The notes: generated by a model not told the origin, from the sequence alone. Numbered from the stretch's first letter, positions 34,679 through 43,056 are shown. The stretch: DNA of 64,000 nucleotides from Oscillospiraceae bacterium (GCA_016281125.1 JAEEIA010000002.1:1-64000); one strand, 5' to 3'. Program-made: numbers and translations.

Positions 34679-37039
34679 TCAGACCGGTTCAATATGCCAG
34701 CATTCCGCTGCATACTGCCGGATCGTGCGGTCGGAGCTGAACGGACCCGCAGCGCAGGCATTGCGCCACTGCTTTGCTGCAAAGCCCGCCGGGTCGCTGC
34801 CGTAATCGCGGAGCGCGCGGAGCTTTGTTTCCGCGTAGTCCGGCAGATCCAGCAGCAGATAGTAATGGTCAGGCTGATGCCAGCTTGCACCGTCCAGCAG
34901 TGCAAAATAGAGCTCGCGGAACTCCCCTGTTCCGCCGTCGGACACCGTGCCGTCGATCAGGCTCTGCACCACGCGGGCAATCTGCGGATTTTTCGCAAGC
35001 ACCGCACGCGGGCAGTAGTCTTTGAGCTGTTCCAGCTCCTCAACGGTCGCGCCGAAGATATAGTTATTTTCCGTTCCGGCCGCCGCGGCAATTTCAATGT
35101 TCGCGCCGTCCAGTGTGCCGAGCGTGACCGCACCGTTGAGCATCATCTTCATATTGCCGGTGCCGGAGGCCTCCGTACCGGCGGTGGAGATCTGCTCGGA
35201 AATATCACATGCGGAAACGAGCTTTTCCGCGTAGGAAACATTGTAATTCGTGACGAAATGCACCTTCATCACATCCCGCACAGCAGGATCGCTGTCCACT
35301 AGCTTGGCGATTTCGTTGATATACTTGATAATCGCCTTGGCTCTGCGGTAGCCCGGCGCAGCCTTTGCACCGAACAGGAATGTGACCGGCGGCAGGTCGC
35401 GGATGGTTCCGTCCTTGATTCCGTAGTAGATCCAGAGGATCGAGAACGCGTTGAGCAGCTGCCGCTTGTACTCATGCAGGCGCTTGATCTGAATATCGAA
35501 GCAGGAACGCGGATCAATCCGGACGCCCTCCGCTTTTTCAATATAATCTGCAAGCTGCTGCTTTTTCAACTGCTTGACCGCGCGGAACCGTTCCATGACG
35601 GCAGCGTCCTCCGCACAGTCGGAGAGCGAACGCAGCTGATCGAGATCGGTCAGGAAATCCTGTGAACCGTGCAGCTCCGCAAAGAGCGCGGTCAGCTCCG
35701 GATTGCAGACGCCGAGCCAGCGCCGCTGCGTAATGCCGTTGGTCTTGTTCTGGAATTTTTCCGGTTCGATCGCGTACCATTCCTTCAGGACGGTTGTTTT
35801 CAGCAGCTCCGTATGGATTTCCGCAACGCCGTTGACATATCTGCCCGCGTACATGGCAAGGTCTGCCATGTGAATCTGCCCGTTCCGGATAATGCGCATC
35901 GACTTGATCTGCTCCTCCGGAAGATCCTTCGCGTAAAGCTCCGCGAGGAACTGCTCCGAGATCTGCAAAATGATTGCGTAGATTTCCGGCAAAAGCTCCT
36001 CCACCAGATCGCAGTCCCACTTTTCGAGTGCCTCCTGCATGATCGTGTGGTTTGTGTAGGAGAAGATCTGCTTTGCCATACCGAGCGCTTCGGTGAACGA
36101 ATAGCCCTCGGCTCTGAGCAGGCGGATCAGCTCCGGCACGGAAATGACCGGATGCGTATCGTTCAGCTGCACCGCCAGATGCTCCGGCAGAGAATCCAGC
36201 GTGCCGAACTGTGCCTTGTGCTTTTTGATGCAGTCTGCAAGGGACGCCGCGCAGAAGAAATACTGCTGCTTCAAGCGGAGTGCCTTGCCTGCTCTGGTAT
36301 CGTCATTCGGATACAGGCACCGGGAAATATCCTCCGCATAGACCGTTTCGGACGATGCATTAAGATAATCCTGTGCATTGAACGTGTTGAAATCAAATGT
36401 GTTCAGCGGTTCTGCCTGCCAAAGACGCAGTGTCCCGATATGCGGCATGCTGCCGTCCTGCGTAAAGCCGATCACCGGCATGTCATACGGCACGGCGCGA
36501 ACCTGCTGTCCGCGGAAGCTGACCGTGACGGCATCGCAGTCCCTGCGGATGCTCCACGGATCGCCGAAGCGCTGCCAGTCATCGCCGGTTTCGGTCTGTC
36601 GGCCGTCGGCAAAGCCCTGCCTGAACAGGCCGTATTTGTAACGGATGCCGTAGCCGTCCACCGGCAGTGCGCAGGCTGCGGCACTGTCGAGAAAGCAGGC
36701 GGCCAGTCTGCCGAGTCCGCCGTTTCCGAGCGCGGCATCCTCAATCTCCTCAAACACGCTGAGCGAGGTACCGGCCTTCTGCATCGCCTGTTCCATGTCA
36801 TCGAGCATGTTCAGGCAGTAAAGGTTATTATAGATCGCCCTGCCCATCAGAAATTCCATGGAAAAATAGCAGACGCGTCGGTTTGCAAGATGTGCGCTGC
36901 GGCATTCGTTCCAGCGGGGGAGCAGTGCCTGCATCACGGCTTTGCCGACCGCATTGTGCAGTGCATACGGCTCTGCCTGTGCAGCAGGGATACCGAGTTC
37001 CGCCTCCGCCGCGTTCAGGATCGTTTCCGCAAGGTTCAT
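34679..37039 (-). CDS. glgP: Glycogen/alpha-glucan phosphorylase
   Basis: A 786-residue GT35 enzyme that releases glucose 1-phosphate from alpha-1,4-glucan. The N-terminal hallmark CYFSMEFLMGRAIYNNL, the active-site run ALGNGGLGRLAACFLDSAA and the PLP-lysine segment TEASGTGNMKMMLNGAVTLG are all present. Allosteric eukaryote-type insertions are absent, and the length is normal for bacterial GlgP. The ATG has AGGAGG upstream, and a consensus promoter lies at 37101-37129. No other glycogen genes are adjacent. It supports storage-glycogen or imported dextrin use in a polysaccharide-degrading cell. Confidence 0.97.
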   Translation of the reverse strand: MNLAETILNAAEAELGIPAAQAEPYALHNAVGKAVMQALLPRWNECRSAHLANRRVCYFSMEFLMGRAIYNNLYCLNMLDDMEQAMQKAGTSLSVFEEIEDAALGNGGLGRLAACFLDSAAACALPVDGYGIRYKYGLFRQGFADGRQTETGDDWQRFGDPWSIRRDCDAVTVSFRGQQVRAVPYDMPVIGFTQDGSMPHIGTLRLWQAEPLNTFDFNTFNAQDYLNASSETVYAEDISRCLYPNDDTRAGKALRLKQQYFFCAASLADCIKKHKAQFGTLDSLPEHLAVQLNDTHPVISVPELIRLLRAEGYSFTEALGMAKQIFSYTNHTIMQEALEKWDCDLVEELLPEIYAIILQISEQFLAELYAKDLPEEQIKSMRIIRNGQIHMADLAMYAGRYVNGVAEIHTELLKTTVLKEWYAIEPEKFQNKTNGITQRRWLGVCNPELTALFAELHGSQDFLTDLDQLRSLSDCAEDAAVMERFRAVKQLKKQQLADYIEKAEGVRIDPRSCFDIQIKRLHEYKRQLLNAFSILWIYYGIKDGTIRDLPPVTFLFGAKAAPGYRRAKAIIKYINEIAKLVDSDPAVRDVMKVHFVTNYNVSYAEKLVSACDISEQISTAGTEASGTGNMKMMLNGAVTLGTLDGANIEIAAAAGTENNYIFGATVEELEQLKDYCPRAVLAKNPQIARVVQSLIDGTVSDGGTGEFRELYFALLDGASWHQPDHYYLLLDLPDYAETKLRALRDYGSDPAGFAAKQWRNACAAGPFSSDRTIRQYAAECWHIEPV

Positions 37040-37100
37040 AATCGTCCTCCTGTATCATGGGTTCTGTCACCGTCTGATATGATTTGCATAATACAATAAC

Positions 37101-37129
37101 ATTATACCATGCTTTCAGAAATACTGCAA
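37101..37129 (-). promoter_or_regulatory. glgP promoter
   Basis: Minus-strand TTGCAG, 17-bp spacer ending in CATGG, TATAAT. It lies downstream of the terminator at 37180, so glgP is transcribed independently of the non-coding unit. Confidence 0.85.
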
Positions 37130-37179
37130 GGGTATTCTGCCGATTTTATGCAATATCACAATAAAGTTCATGAAAAGCG

Positions 37180-37216
37180 CCCAAAAAATAAAGGAGGCTT
37201 CCGTTCCGAAGCCTCC
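37180..37216 (-). terminator. Terminator of the large non-coding RNA
   Basis: Perfect stem GGAGGCTTCGG / CCGAAGCCTCC (minus strand, two-base loop) followed by TTTATTTTTT. Confidence 0.9.
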
Positions 37217-37976
37217 CCTTATTTGCTATTCAGTTTTGGCGGTATAGATTGTGTGGATCTATATCAATGCCTTTCAGCATTTGTGCGGGAGCCGCTTCAC
37301 ATCCGCACGAGGATGCGCCCCGGTGCTCCCAAGCTGACCCGCTCACAGTCGTGCATCTGCCTGCGGGACGCACGGGGTAACATTCCTTTCCCCGTATTCT
37401 ATGACGGTCATTCATCGTTTCCTCAGCGGCCGCTGACAAAAGCCTTTCTCTTCAACCTTCATCTCCGCTGTCGGACCGTACCCTTTACAGTCCTGTTATA
37501 ATTCCCTGCTTGCTGCATTGCGGCTGCGTGCTGCATCAGCACCTGCCCATCGGCAGGCGGCATTCTGTGCCGATTTCCATATCGGAATCGCACCCGCATT
37601 TCCGGTCTCCGCGCCAGCTTTCAGATTTAGCGCATCACCGTCTGCAAGAGAGTGCATCAATGTCACACAGAACGCACCGCACGCGAGCCACCGTCATGGA
37701 ACGGGACGATTGCCATTGTATCCATTGGTCCTCACGCATCCTTTCTGGATCTGTTTTTACGGCTGGATCCCGGCCGACCGCTTGCTTGTCAGCCGTTACG
37801 AGATCCGCCCGGACGACGGGCGAACCGGAAACGCCGTATGATCCGGTACGATAAGAACAGCTGGAGCAGAGCTCCGGATGCTGCATCAGGCGAAACGCTG
37901 AATGGGATTCCCGAACTTGCCGCCCGTGCGGATCTGTTCGCTGCTTTCGCTCCGGTATCGGTATGCTGTTCTTATG
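37180..37976 (-). ncRNA. Candidate large structured non-coding RNA, about 0.8 kb
   Basis: A transcription unit with a consensus promoter (37982-38010) and a strong intrinsic terminator but no convincing gene: no long frame with a ribosome site on either strand and no coding look. The sequence is rich in local stems. An 11-bp perfect inverted repeat joins 37965-37975, at the predicted 5' end, to 37851-37861. Hairpins sit at 37863-37875, 37806-37822, 37759-37796 (ACGGCTG/CAGCCGT), 37571-37590, 37528-37542, 37542-37557, 37372-37395 (ACGGGG/CCCCGT), 37300-37315 and 37267-37280. I see no tmRNA, RNase P, SRP or 6S signature. Size, folding and a neighbouring tRNA recall the ROOL, GOLLD or OLE classes; I cannot tell which, or whether it is new. 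Confidence 0.7.
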
Positions 37977-37981
37977 GTTAT

Positions 37982-38010
37982 ATTATAGCACGATATTTCG
38001 GTTTTGTCAA
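37982..38010 (-). promoter_or_regulatory. Promoter of the large non-coding RNA
   Basis: Minus-strand TTGACA (38005-38010), 17-bp spacer, TATAAT (37982-37987). Both boxes are perfect, which suggests strong expression. Confidence 0.92.
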
Positions 38011-38089
38011 TAGTTTCCGATAACTTTTTTTGAAAAATTCGTGAAAAAGACATTATAAACGGATGAAAGTATGATTTTTTTGCAGGTGC

Positions 38090-38118
38090 TTGACAAACGC
38101 AGAAAGTTGTGCTATAAT
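38090..38118 (+). promoter_or_regulatory. tRNA-Pro promoter
   Basis: TTGACA (38090-38095), 17-bp spacer, TATAAT (38113-38118). The tRNA starts 12 bases later. Confidence 0.92.
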
Positions 38119-38129
38119 ATGAATGTTGT

Positions 38130-38205
38130 CTGGGTGTGGCGCAGTTGGTAGCGCGCTACCTTGGGGTGGTAGAGGCCGCCCGTTCAAGTCGGGTCACTCA
38201 GACCA
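38130..38205 (+). tRNA. tRNA-Pro (anticodon GGG)
   Basis: A 76-base cloverleaf. The acceptor stem CTGGGTG pairs with CACTCAG with one G-U pair. The D arm is GCGC ... GCGC, the anticodon stem CTACC/GGTAG encloses the loop TTGGGGT (anticodon GGG), and the T arm GCCCG/CGGGT encloses TTCAAGT. A-CCA is encoded. The DNA is GC-typical, and a consensus promoter and a terminator flank it. Confidence 0.96.
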
Positions 38206-38206
38206 G

Positions 38207-38221
38207 GCGGGCACTGCCCGC
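38207..38221. repeat. Short palindromic repeat, copy 4
   Basis: GCGGGCACTGCCCGC, starting two bases after the tRNA CCA end. Confidence 0.75.
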
Positions 38222-38225
38222 ATTC

Positions 38226-38267
38226 ACAATAACTCCCATGCAGTGCTGTGTGGGAGTTATTGTTTTA
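38226..38267 (+). terminator. tRNA-Pro terminator
   Basis: Perfect 13-bp stem ACAATAACTCCCA / TGGGAGTTATTGT followed by TTTA. Confidence 0.88.
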
Positions 38268-38298
38268 TCAGAAGCCTTTTGACCGCGGAGGTGAACCG

Positions 38299-39039
38299 AT
38301 GCAGCCGGAACAGAACGAGCTTTTCATCCGTGAAGTGCAGACCGACCGGACGCAGATCGGGGCAGACAGCTATCTGCGGAAGATCACGGCGCTTTCCGCG
38401 TCGGATACGCTGACCCTTACAAAGCCGGTCACGTTTTTTGCGGGAGAAAACGGCACCGGAAAGTCCACGCTGCTGGAGGCGATTGCGATTGCTGCGGGGT
38501 TCAATCCCGAGGGCGGCTCCCGCAATTACAGCTTCTCGACCTGCGATTCGCATTCCGAGCTCTGCCGGGCGCTGCGCCTGGTCAGAGGGTGGCGGCGTCC
38601 GGAATGGGGATATTTCCTGCGCGCGGAGAGCTTTTATAATGTAGCGACCGCGGAAGAAATATACAGCAGAGGCCCCGGCGGGAACCCGCAGCATTATCAT
38701 GAATGCTCCCACGGCGAGAGCTTTCTCAAGCTGATGCAGAACAATTTATCCCGGGACGGGCTGTTCCTGCTGGACGAGCCGGAGGCGGCGCTGTCCCCGC
38801 AGCGGCAGCTGACGCTTCTGCTGGAAATCGCGGAATGTGCTGCGGCGGGCTCTCAGTTTATCATTGCCACGCATTCGCCGATACTGCTCGGGCTGCCCGG
38901 GGCGGAAATCCTCAGCTTTGACGGCGGCGCAATCCGTCCGTGTACGTATGAGGATACGGAAAGCTATCAGATCACAAAGCTGTTCCTCAGCGACCGCGAA
39001 AGCCTGCTCCGGCGGTTAGGGGTATCTTCGGCGGACTGA
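38299..39039 (+). CDS. AAA-type (SMC/ABC-like) ATPase, OLD/AAA_21 family
   Basis: A 246-residue soluble ATPase with a single ABC-type nucleotide-binding fold. Walker A is FFAGENGTGKSTLLEAI (about residues 50-65), the signature-like stretch is HECSHGESFLKLMQ, Walker B is LFLLDEPEAALSPQRQ, and the H loop is IIATHSPIL. It has no transmembrane segment or zinc hook. Close relatives are common, often unlinked ATPases (COG3910-like) whose role is not settled; some such ATPases act in defence. GGAGGT precedes the ATG at 38299; the longer frame runs back into the tRNA terminator. Confidence 0.9.
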   Translation: MQPEQNELFIREVQTDRTQIGADSYLRKITALSASDTLTLTKPVTFFAGENGTGKSTLLEAIAIAAGFNPEGGSRNYSFSTCDSHSELCRALRLVRGWRRPEWGYFLRAESFYNVATAEEIYSRGPGGNPQHYHECSHGESFLKLMQNNLSRDGLFLLDEPEAALSPQRQLTLLLEIAECAAAGSQFIIATHSPILLGLPGAEILSFDGGAIRPCTYEDTESYQITKLFLSDRESLLRRLGVSSAD

Positions 39040-39081
39040 TCACGGGAACGCTGCTCCGGATACCTCTTTATAGTAAGCTAA

Positions 39082-39120
39082 GACCGGCTGTACCTTCTTA
39101 TGGTACAGCCGGTCAGTTTA
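39082..39120 (+). terminator. Hairpin after the AAA ATPase
   Basis: Perfect stem GACCGGCTGTACC / GGTACAGCCGGTC. The tail AGTTTATT is weak. Confidence 0.6.
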
Positions 39121-39282
39121 TTGAGGGGACGCATCCCCGGATTCCTTTTTGTATCGTTACATATATTTCATAAAAATGGGGTTCCAAAGGGTTACAACCC
39201 TTTGACAGGGCTTGGGTGAGTTTGCGGTGCAAACGCATAGCGAAGCGGGCGAGAGCCCCATTATGAATCCATCGGAGATACC
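39121..39282. repeat. MITE-like intergenic element, copy 4
   Basis: Palindrome at 39185-39204 (CAAAGGGTTA ... AACCCTTTG), a GGGC-rich middle with GAGCCCCATTATGAATCC, and the right end CCATCGGAGATACC. The middle is longer than in the other copies. Confidence 0.65.
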
Positions 39283-39287
39283 GCTTT

Positions 39288-40427
39288 TCACTCTCCGTTA
39301 TACAGCTTTCCGAGCTGATCCGAATGTGCGGCGCGGAAATCCGCAAAGGTTCCCGCATCCAGATGATCCCGGATCTGCGTCATCAGATTATTATAGAACC
39401 AGAGGTTATGCTGCACAGCCAGCCGTCCCGCGAGCTGCTCGCCCGCCTTGAACAGATGCCGGATATACGCGCGGGAGAAGTTTTTGCAGGTCGGGCACTG
39501 ACAGCCCTCCTCAATCGGCCGCGGATCGGTCGCAAAGCACTGGTTCGTCAGATGCATGATGCCGCGCATCGTGAATACGGTCGCGTGCCGCGCATTGCGG
39601 GACGGCATCACGCAGTCAAACAGATCAATGCCGCGCGCAACGCCCTCGACGATATTCTGCGGCGTACCGACGCCCATGAGGTAACGGATTTTGTGCTTCG
39701 GCATGTGCAGCTCCACATGCTCGATGATGTCATACATAATCTCCGTCGGCTCCCCGACAGCCAGCCCGCCGATCGCATAGCCGTCCAGATCGAGCGCAGC
39801 GATTTCATCCATATGCCGTTCGCGGAGATCCGCATACGTGCATCCCTGATTGATGCCGAACAGCAGCTGGTGCGGGTTGATCGTCCCCTCCATGCGGTTC
39901 AGGCGATCCATCTCCTCCCGGCAGCGCTTGAGCCAGCGTGTCGTGCGGTCGCAGCTCTGCGCCGCATAACGGTACGGCGCAGGGTTCTCCACGCACTCGT
40001 CAAACGCCATGGCAATGGTCGAGCCGAGATTCGACTGAATGCGCATACTCTCCTCGGGGCCCATGAAAATCCGTCTGCCGTCCACATGGGACTGGAAGGT
40101 CACGCCCTCCTCCTTGATTTTCCGGAGCTTTGCCAGTGAGAATACCTGAAAGCCGCCGGAATCGGTCAGCGTCGGGCCGCGCCAGCCGGTAAAGCCCTGC
40201 AAGCCGCCCATCGTGCGGACAATGCCGTCACCGGGGCGCACATGCAGATGATAGGTATTGCACAGCATCACCTGACAGTTGACGGTTTCGAGGTCGCGTG
40301 CAGAGAGCGCGCCCTTGATCGCGCCTGCGGTTGCAACATTCATGAAGCAGGGCGTCTGGAAGTCGCCGTGAACGGTGCGGAATACGCCTCTGCGGGCGTT
40401 CTGCTCGGTTTTCAGCAGTTCATACAT
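39288..40427 (-). CDS. tgt: tRNA-guanine transglycosylase
   Basis: A 379-residue TIM-barrel enzyme that puts preQ1 into the wobble position of GUN-anticodon tRNAs on the queuosine path. Motifs are TPCFMNVATAGAIKG near the start, LTDSGGFQVFSLAKL, FDECVENP, YAIGGLAVGEPTEIMYD, LMGVGTPQNIVEGVARGID and the zinc site CQCPTCKNFSRAYIRHLF. The ATG at 40427 follows AAAGGAG by about 11 bases; an upstream in-frame ATG lies before that site. No queA, yajC or other queuosine genes are adjacent. A promoter is at 40462-40490. Confidence 0.97.
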   Translation of the reverse strand: MYELLKTEQNARRGVFRTVHGDFQTPCFMNVATAGAIKGALSARDLETVNCQVMLCNTYHLHVRPGDGIVRTMGGLQGFTGWRGPTLTDSGGFQVFSLAKLRKIKEEGVTFQSHVDGRRIFMGPEESMRIQSNLGSTIAMAFDECVENPAPYRYAAQSCDRTTRWLKRCREEMDRLNRMEGTINPHQLLFGINQGCTYADLRERHMDEIAALDLDGYAIGGLAVGEPTEIMYDIIEHVELHMPKHKIRYLMGVGTPQNIVEGVARGIDLFDCVMPSRNARHATVFTMRGIMHLTNQCFATDPRPIEEGCQCPTCKNFSRAYIRHLFKAGEQLAGRLAVQHNLWFYNNLMTQIRDHLDAGTFADFRAAHSDQLGKLYNGE

Positions 40428-40461
40428 CTGTGATTTTGCTCCTTTTCGCATATTCCTTTAT

Positions 40462-40490
40462 ATCATAGCATAAAAGCATGGAAAATGCAA
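40462..40490 (-). promoter_or_regulatory. tgt promoter
   Basis: Minus-strand TTGCAT, 17-bp spacer, TATGAT. Confidence 0.75.
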
Positions 40491-40774
40491 GCGTTTTCAT
40501 GCAGGGGGAGTAACCAATCGGGGAGATTTATATAAAGAGGTATCCGCTCCTCCGACAGATATCAGGCAGCAGCAGCAGGAAAACCGGCTCCTCCCGTATC
40601 AGTTTTCATATTGATTTCACATTCCGCACGTATTTCACCGGAATTTTCCTCATTTCTCTTATCTTGATTCCATATTTCATTCATTCCGTTTTCAAATAAT
40701 TCCGTATAATAATACTTGTAAGCAACAAGCACAGCCGACAGTCAGAACGGCACAAACTGAAAGGACGGTTTCTT
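40491..40774. other. tgt-htrA intergenic region
   Basis: No gene seen. A TATAAT at 40705-40710 probably drives htrA but lacks a good -35 box. Upstream are spaced TTTCAC/TTTCAT/TTTCAA motifs (40615, 40633, 40675, 40690), which could be activator sites. AGAGGTATCC at 40531-40540 mirrors GGATACCTCT at 39058-39067. Confidence 0.4.
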
Positions 40775-42052
40775 ATGATGAATCAGAACAACAAGAATCA
40801 CAAAGGTCATTCTATTATGAAGGTTTCCGCTGCACTGGCGGCAATGCTGCTCGTATCAGGCACATCAATCGGCATGTACAAGCTGGTCGGGAATATCGGA
40901 ACAGCGCCGGCTGAATCCAGCGTATCCGAAAACATTCAGGAAGCAGAAAGCAATTCCGAGGCACAAACGAAGAGCACGCCCGCAGTTCAGGCTACCAATA
41001 TGAGCTGGGTGGAGATGGCCTCCGCCGCCGATGCGCTCACCATTCCGGAGATTGTCGAAAAGGCGATGCCGTCCGCAGTCGGCATCAGCGCAACCTTTAC
41101 ATATTCCGCACAAACCTCCGCTTCCAGCTACCGCAGCTTCGGATTCGGCGGAATGTATGAAAATGCACAGCCCGCAGAAGAGCAGGCAACCGCGGCAGGC
41201 AGCGGCATCGTGATCAGCAGTGACGGCTACATCATCACCAATGCCCATGTGATCTACGATTCCGAAAGCCAGTACAAAATGGGCAAAGCGTCATCTGTCA
41301 CGGTGGTCATGGGCGAGAATCACGATCAGGAATACGAAGCCGAAATAATCGGCTATGACATTCAGACAGACCTTGCCGTGCTGAAAATCGACGCGGAAGG
41401 CCTGACGCCCGCTGAATTCGGCAACAGCGACGATCTGAAGGTCGGCGAGCTGGTCGTCGCAATCGGTAATCCGCTCGGATTCGAGCTTTACGGCACAACA
41501 ACCTGCGGCATCGTATCTGCCAAGAACCGCGAGGTCGAGCTTGAGGACAAAACCATGAAGCTGATCCAGACGGATGCGGCGATCAATTCCGGAAATTCCG
41601 GCGGTATGCTGCTGAATTCCTACGGTCAGGTCATCGGCATCAACTCCCTGAAAATGAGTTCCTCCTACGGTGAGGCCAGTGTGGAAGGCCTCGGATTTGC
41701 CATTCCGATCAACGATGCAGCAGAAATCATCAAGTCCCTGATCAGTGACGGCTATGTGACCGGCAGACCGCAGCTCGGTATTACCGGCACAACGATCACG
41801 GAAGAACAGGCAGAACGCTATCACATTCCGCAGGGCGTGTATGTTTACAGCATTTCGGAAAACAGCGTGTCCGGATTGCAGCAGGGTGATGTGATCACTG
41901 CCGTCAACGGCACGGAGATCACCACAATGGAAGAACTGAACGCGCAGAAGAATCTGTATAAAGCCGGTGAAACCGTAACGCTCCGCATCAGCCGCAGCGG
42001 CGAGAGCATGGACGTGCAGGTGACATTGCAGGAGAGCAGACAGGAGGAGTGA
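40775..42052 (+). CDS. HtrA/DegP-like trypsin-type serine protease with PDZ domain
   Basis: A 425-residue S1C protease. One N-terminal membrane anchor (SAALAAMLLVSGTSIGMYKL) follows a short basic tail, so the catalytic part faces outside. The triad is clear: His in DGYIITNAHVIYD, Asp in IQTDLAVLKID, and Ser in DAAINSGNSGGMLLNSYG. A C-terminal PDZ domain (SENSVSGLQQGDVITAVNGT) follows. Such proteases remove misfolded exported proteins. The start ATG-ATG has AAAGGA upstream. The linker after the anchor is rich in Ser/Glu/Thr. Confidence 0.95.
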   Translation: MMNQNNKNHKGHSIMKVSAALAAMLLVSGTSIGMYKLVGNIGTAPAESSVSENIQEAESNSEAQTKSTPAVQATNMSWVEMASAADALTIPEIVEKAMPSAVGISATFTYSAQTSASSYRSFGFGGMYENAQPAEEQATAAGSGIVISSDGYIITNAHVIYDSESQYKMGKASSVTVVMGENHDQEYEAEIIGYDIQTDLAVLKIDAEGLTPAEFGNSDDLKVGELVVAIGNPLGFELYGTTTCGIVSAKNREVELEDKTMKLIQTDAAINSGNSGGMLLNSYGQVIGINSLKMSSSYGEASVEGLGFAIPINDAAEIIKSLISDGYVTGRPQLGITGTTITEEQAERYHIPQGVYVYSISENSVSGLQQGDVITAVNGTEITTMEELNAQKNLYKAGETVTLRISRSGESMDVQVTLQESRQEE

Positions 42053-42120
42053 GATTCCGATCCCATAACTGAACATCAGAAAAAGCACCGTCTGACGGTA
42101 AGAGTGATACCAATATAGAA

Positions 42121-42160
42121 GTTTTGCCCCGAAGCATTTCAAATTGCTTCGGGGCATTGT
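42121..42160. terminator. Hairpin between convergent htrA and flavodoxin genes
   Basis: Perfect 11-bp stem GCCCCGAAGCA / TGCTTCGGGGC without a strong T run on either side. It is probably a shared terminator. Confidence 0.5.
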
Positions 42161-42199
42161 ATTATCATATTTATACTGAGATAAATCATAATTTGCTGA

Positions 42200-42724
42200 T
42201 TATATGTTATGGATTATTGAATCTAATTCGTTGAAATTTATAAAATCCACTTGCTTATTATAAGTTTCAATCATAGCCTGAACTTCGGCTGTTTTCTTTT
42301 CTTCAGGGAGTTTTATTGCTTTACGATATAATAAACTCATCATCGTTTTATGCTTAAAGTTCAGACGAGAATAGTCTATCCCACCTCTCAGATGAAAGAT
42401 AACAGCATTATCATATACCTCTGCTGATAATTGCTTTTTTATTCCACTCCTTATAGTTTCTGTGTTTCCTTTGTCATTTGGATCTGCTAATCCAACGGTG
42501 ACAACAATGATCTTTTTATCAGTAATGTTTTGTAAATTCCTAAATGTCTTTTTCATTCCAAGAACACCGCCGGCATATAATGCTCCGATATAAATGATAG
42601 TTTCATAAGAATCAATATCCTTGATTTCTTCATATGATCTTATCTCACATTTAATTCTTTTTGCCAGTTCTGTTGCATATTGTTTTGCTGTTCCATACTG
42701 AGAACCATAAATAATAATCTTCAT
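42200..42724 (-). CDS. Flavodoxin-domain protein, AT-rich and probably acquired
   Basis: A 174-residue protein of the flavodoxin (HemG/Flavodoxin_5-like) fold. The FMN phosphate loop is IIIYGSQYGTAKQYATELA at the N terminus. IIYIGALYAGGVLGMKK and IVVTVGLADPNDK supply the isoalloxazine-side loops, and the C-terminal helix region contains SLLYRKAIKLPEEKK. By eye its GC is only about one third, far below its neighbours, with many AAA/ATA/TTA codons. This points to recent transfer. It has its own consensus promoter. A redox role is likely; the partner is unknown. Confidence 0.88.
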   Translation of the reverse strand: MKIIIYGSQYGTAKQYATELAKRIKCEIRSYEEIKDIDSYETIIYIGALYAGGVLGMKKTFRNLQNITDKKIIVVTVGLADPNDKGNTETIRSGIKKQLSAEVYDNAVIFHLRGGIDYSRLNFKHKTMMSLLYRKAIKLPEEKKTAEVQAMIETYNKQVDFINFNELDSIIHNI

Positions 42725-42763
42725 AAGAATTGCACCCTTAAAATCTGATTTATGTTAGTAAAA

Positions 42764-42792
42764 ATTATATCACGACTTTGCCGCTTTGTCAA
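42764..42792 (-). promoter_or_regulatory. Promoter of the flavodoxin gene
   Basis: Minus-strand TTGACA (42787-42792), 17-bp spacer, TATAAT (42764-42769). Confidence 0.9.
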
Positions 42793-42925
42793 TAGAAACG
42801 CCATAGTACTTCTGACTGTATATCAGAAATACTATGGCTTAATACTTCTATATGAGCATCACGCTTACATCAGGCGGTGCTTGCTTTGTCATGTACAGCA
42901 TCGTATGCAAATGCCGCAGCCGCTG

Positions 42926-42954
42926 TTGACAAAACGCCCTCCCCGTGATATAAT
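42926..42954 (+). promoter_or_regulatory. Promoter of the TPP riboswitch-thiT unit
   Basis: TTGACA (42926-42931), 17-bp spacer, TATAAT (42949-42954). Confidence 0.92.
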
Positions 42955-42968
42955 AGGGCTGTAAAAAA

Positions 42969-43056
42969 GCAGGGGGAGCTTGTAGAGCAGGCTGAGAGGG
43001 CGCGTCAACGTGCCGACCCGGAACCTGATGCGGATAATGCCGCCGGAGGGATCGCG
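42969..43056 (+). promoter_or_regulatory. TPP riboswitch (THI element)
   Basis: The conserved cores are present in order: AGGGGGAGC, GCTGAGAGGG, GACCCGGAACCTGAT, then CGGATAATGCCG and GGAGGGA. It senses thiamine pyrophosphate and controls thiT by transcription termination (hairpin at 43070-43101). Confidence 0.96.

Noticed and set aside
37109-37886. Several 69-130 codon frames on both strands within the large RNA unit
   Set aside because: None has a suitable ribosome site, they overlap each other, and their make-up looks random.
38123-38413. A 96-codon frame running through tRNA-Pro
   Set aside because: It covers the tRNA and its terminator.
38299-39039. AAA ATPase as part of a defence island beside the tRNA
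   Set aside because: No nuclease, toxin or other defence gene is adjacent and no integration repeats of the tRNA end were found.
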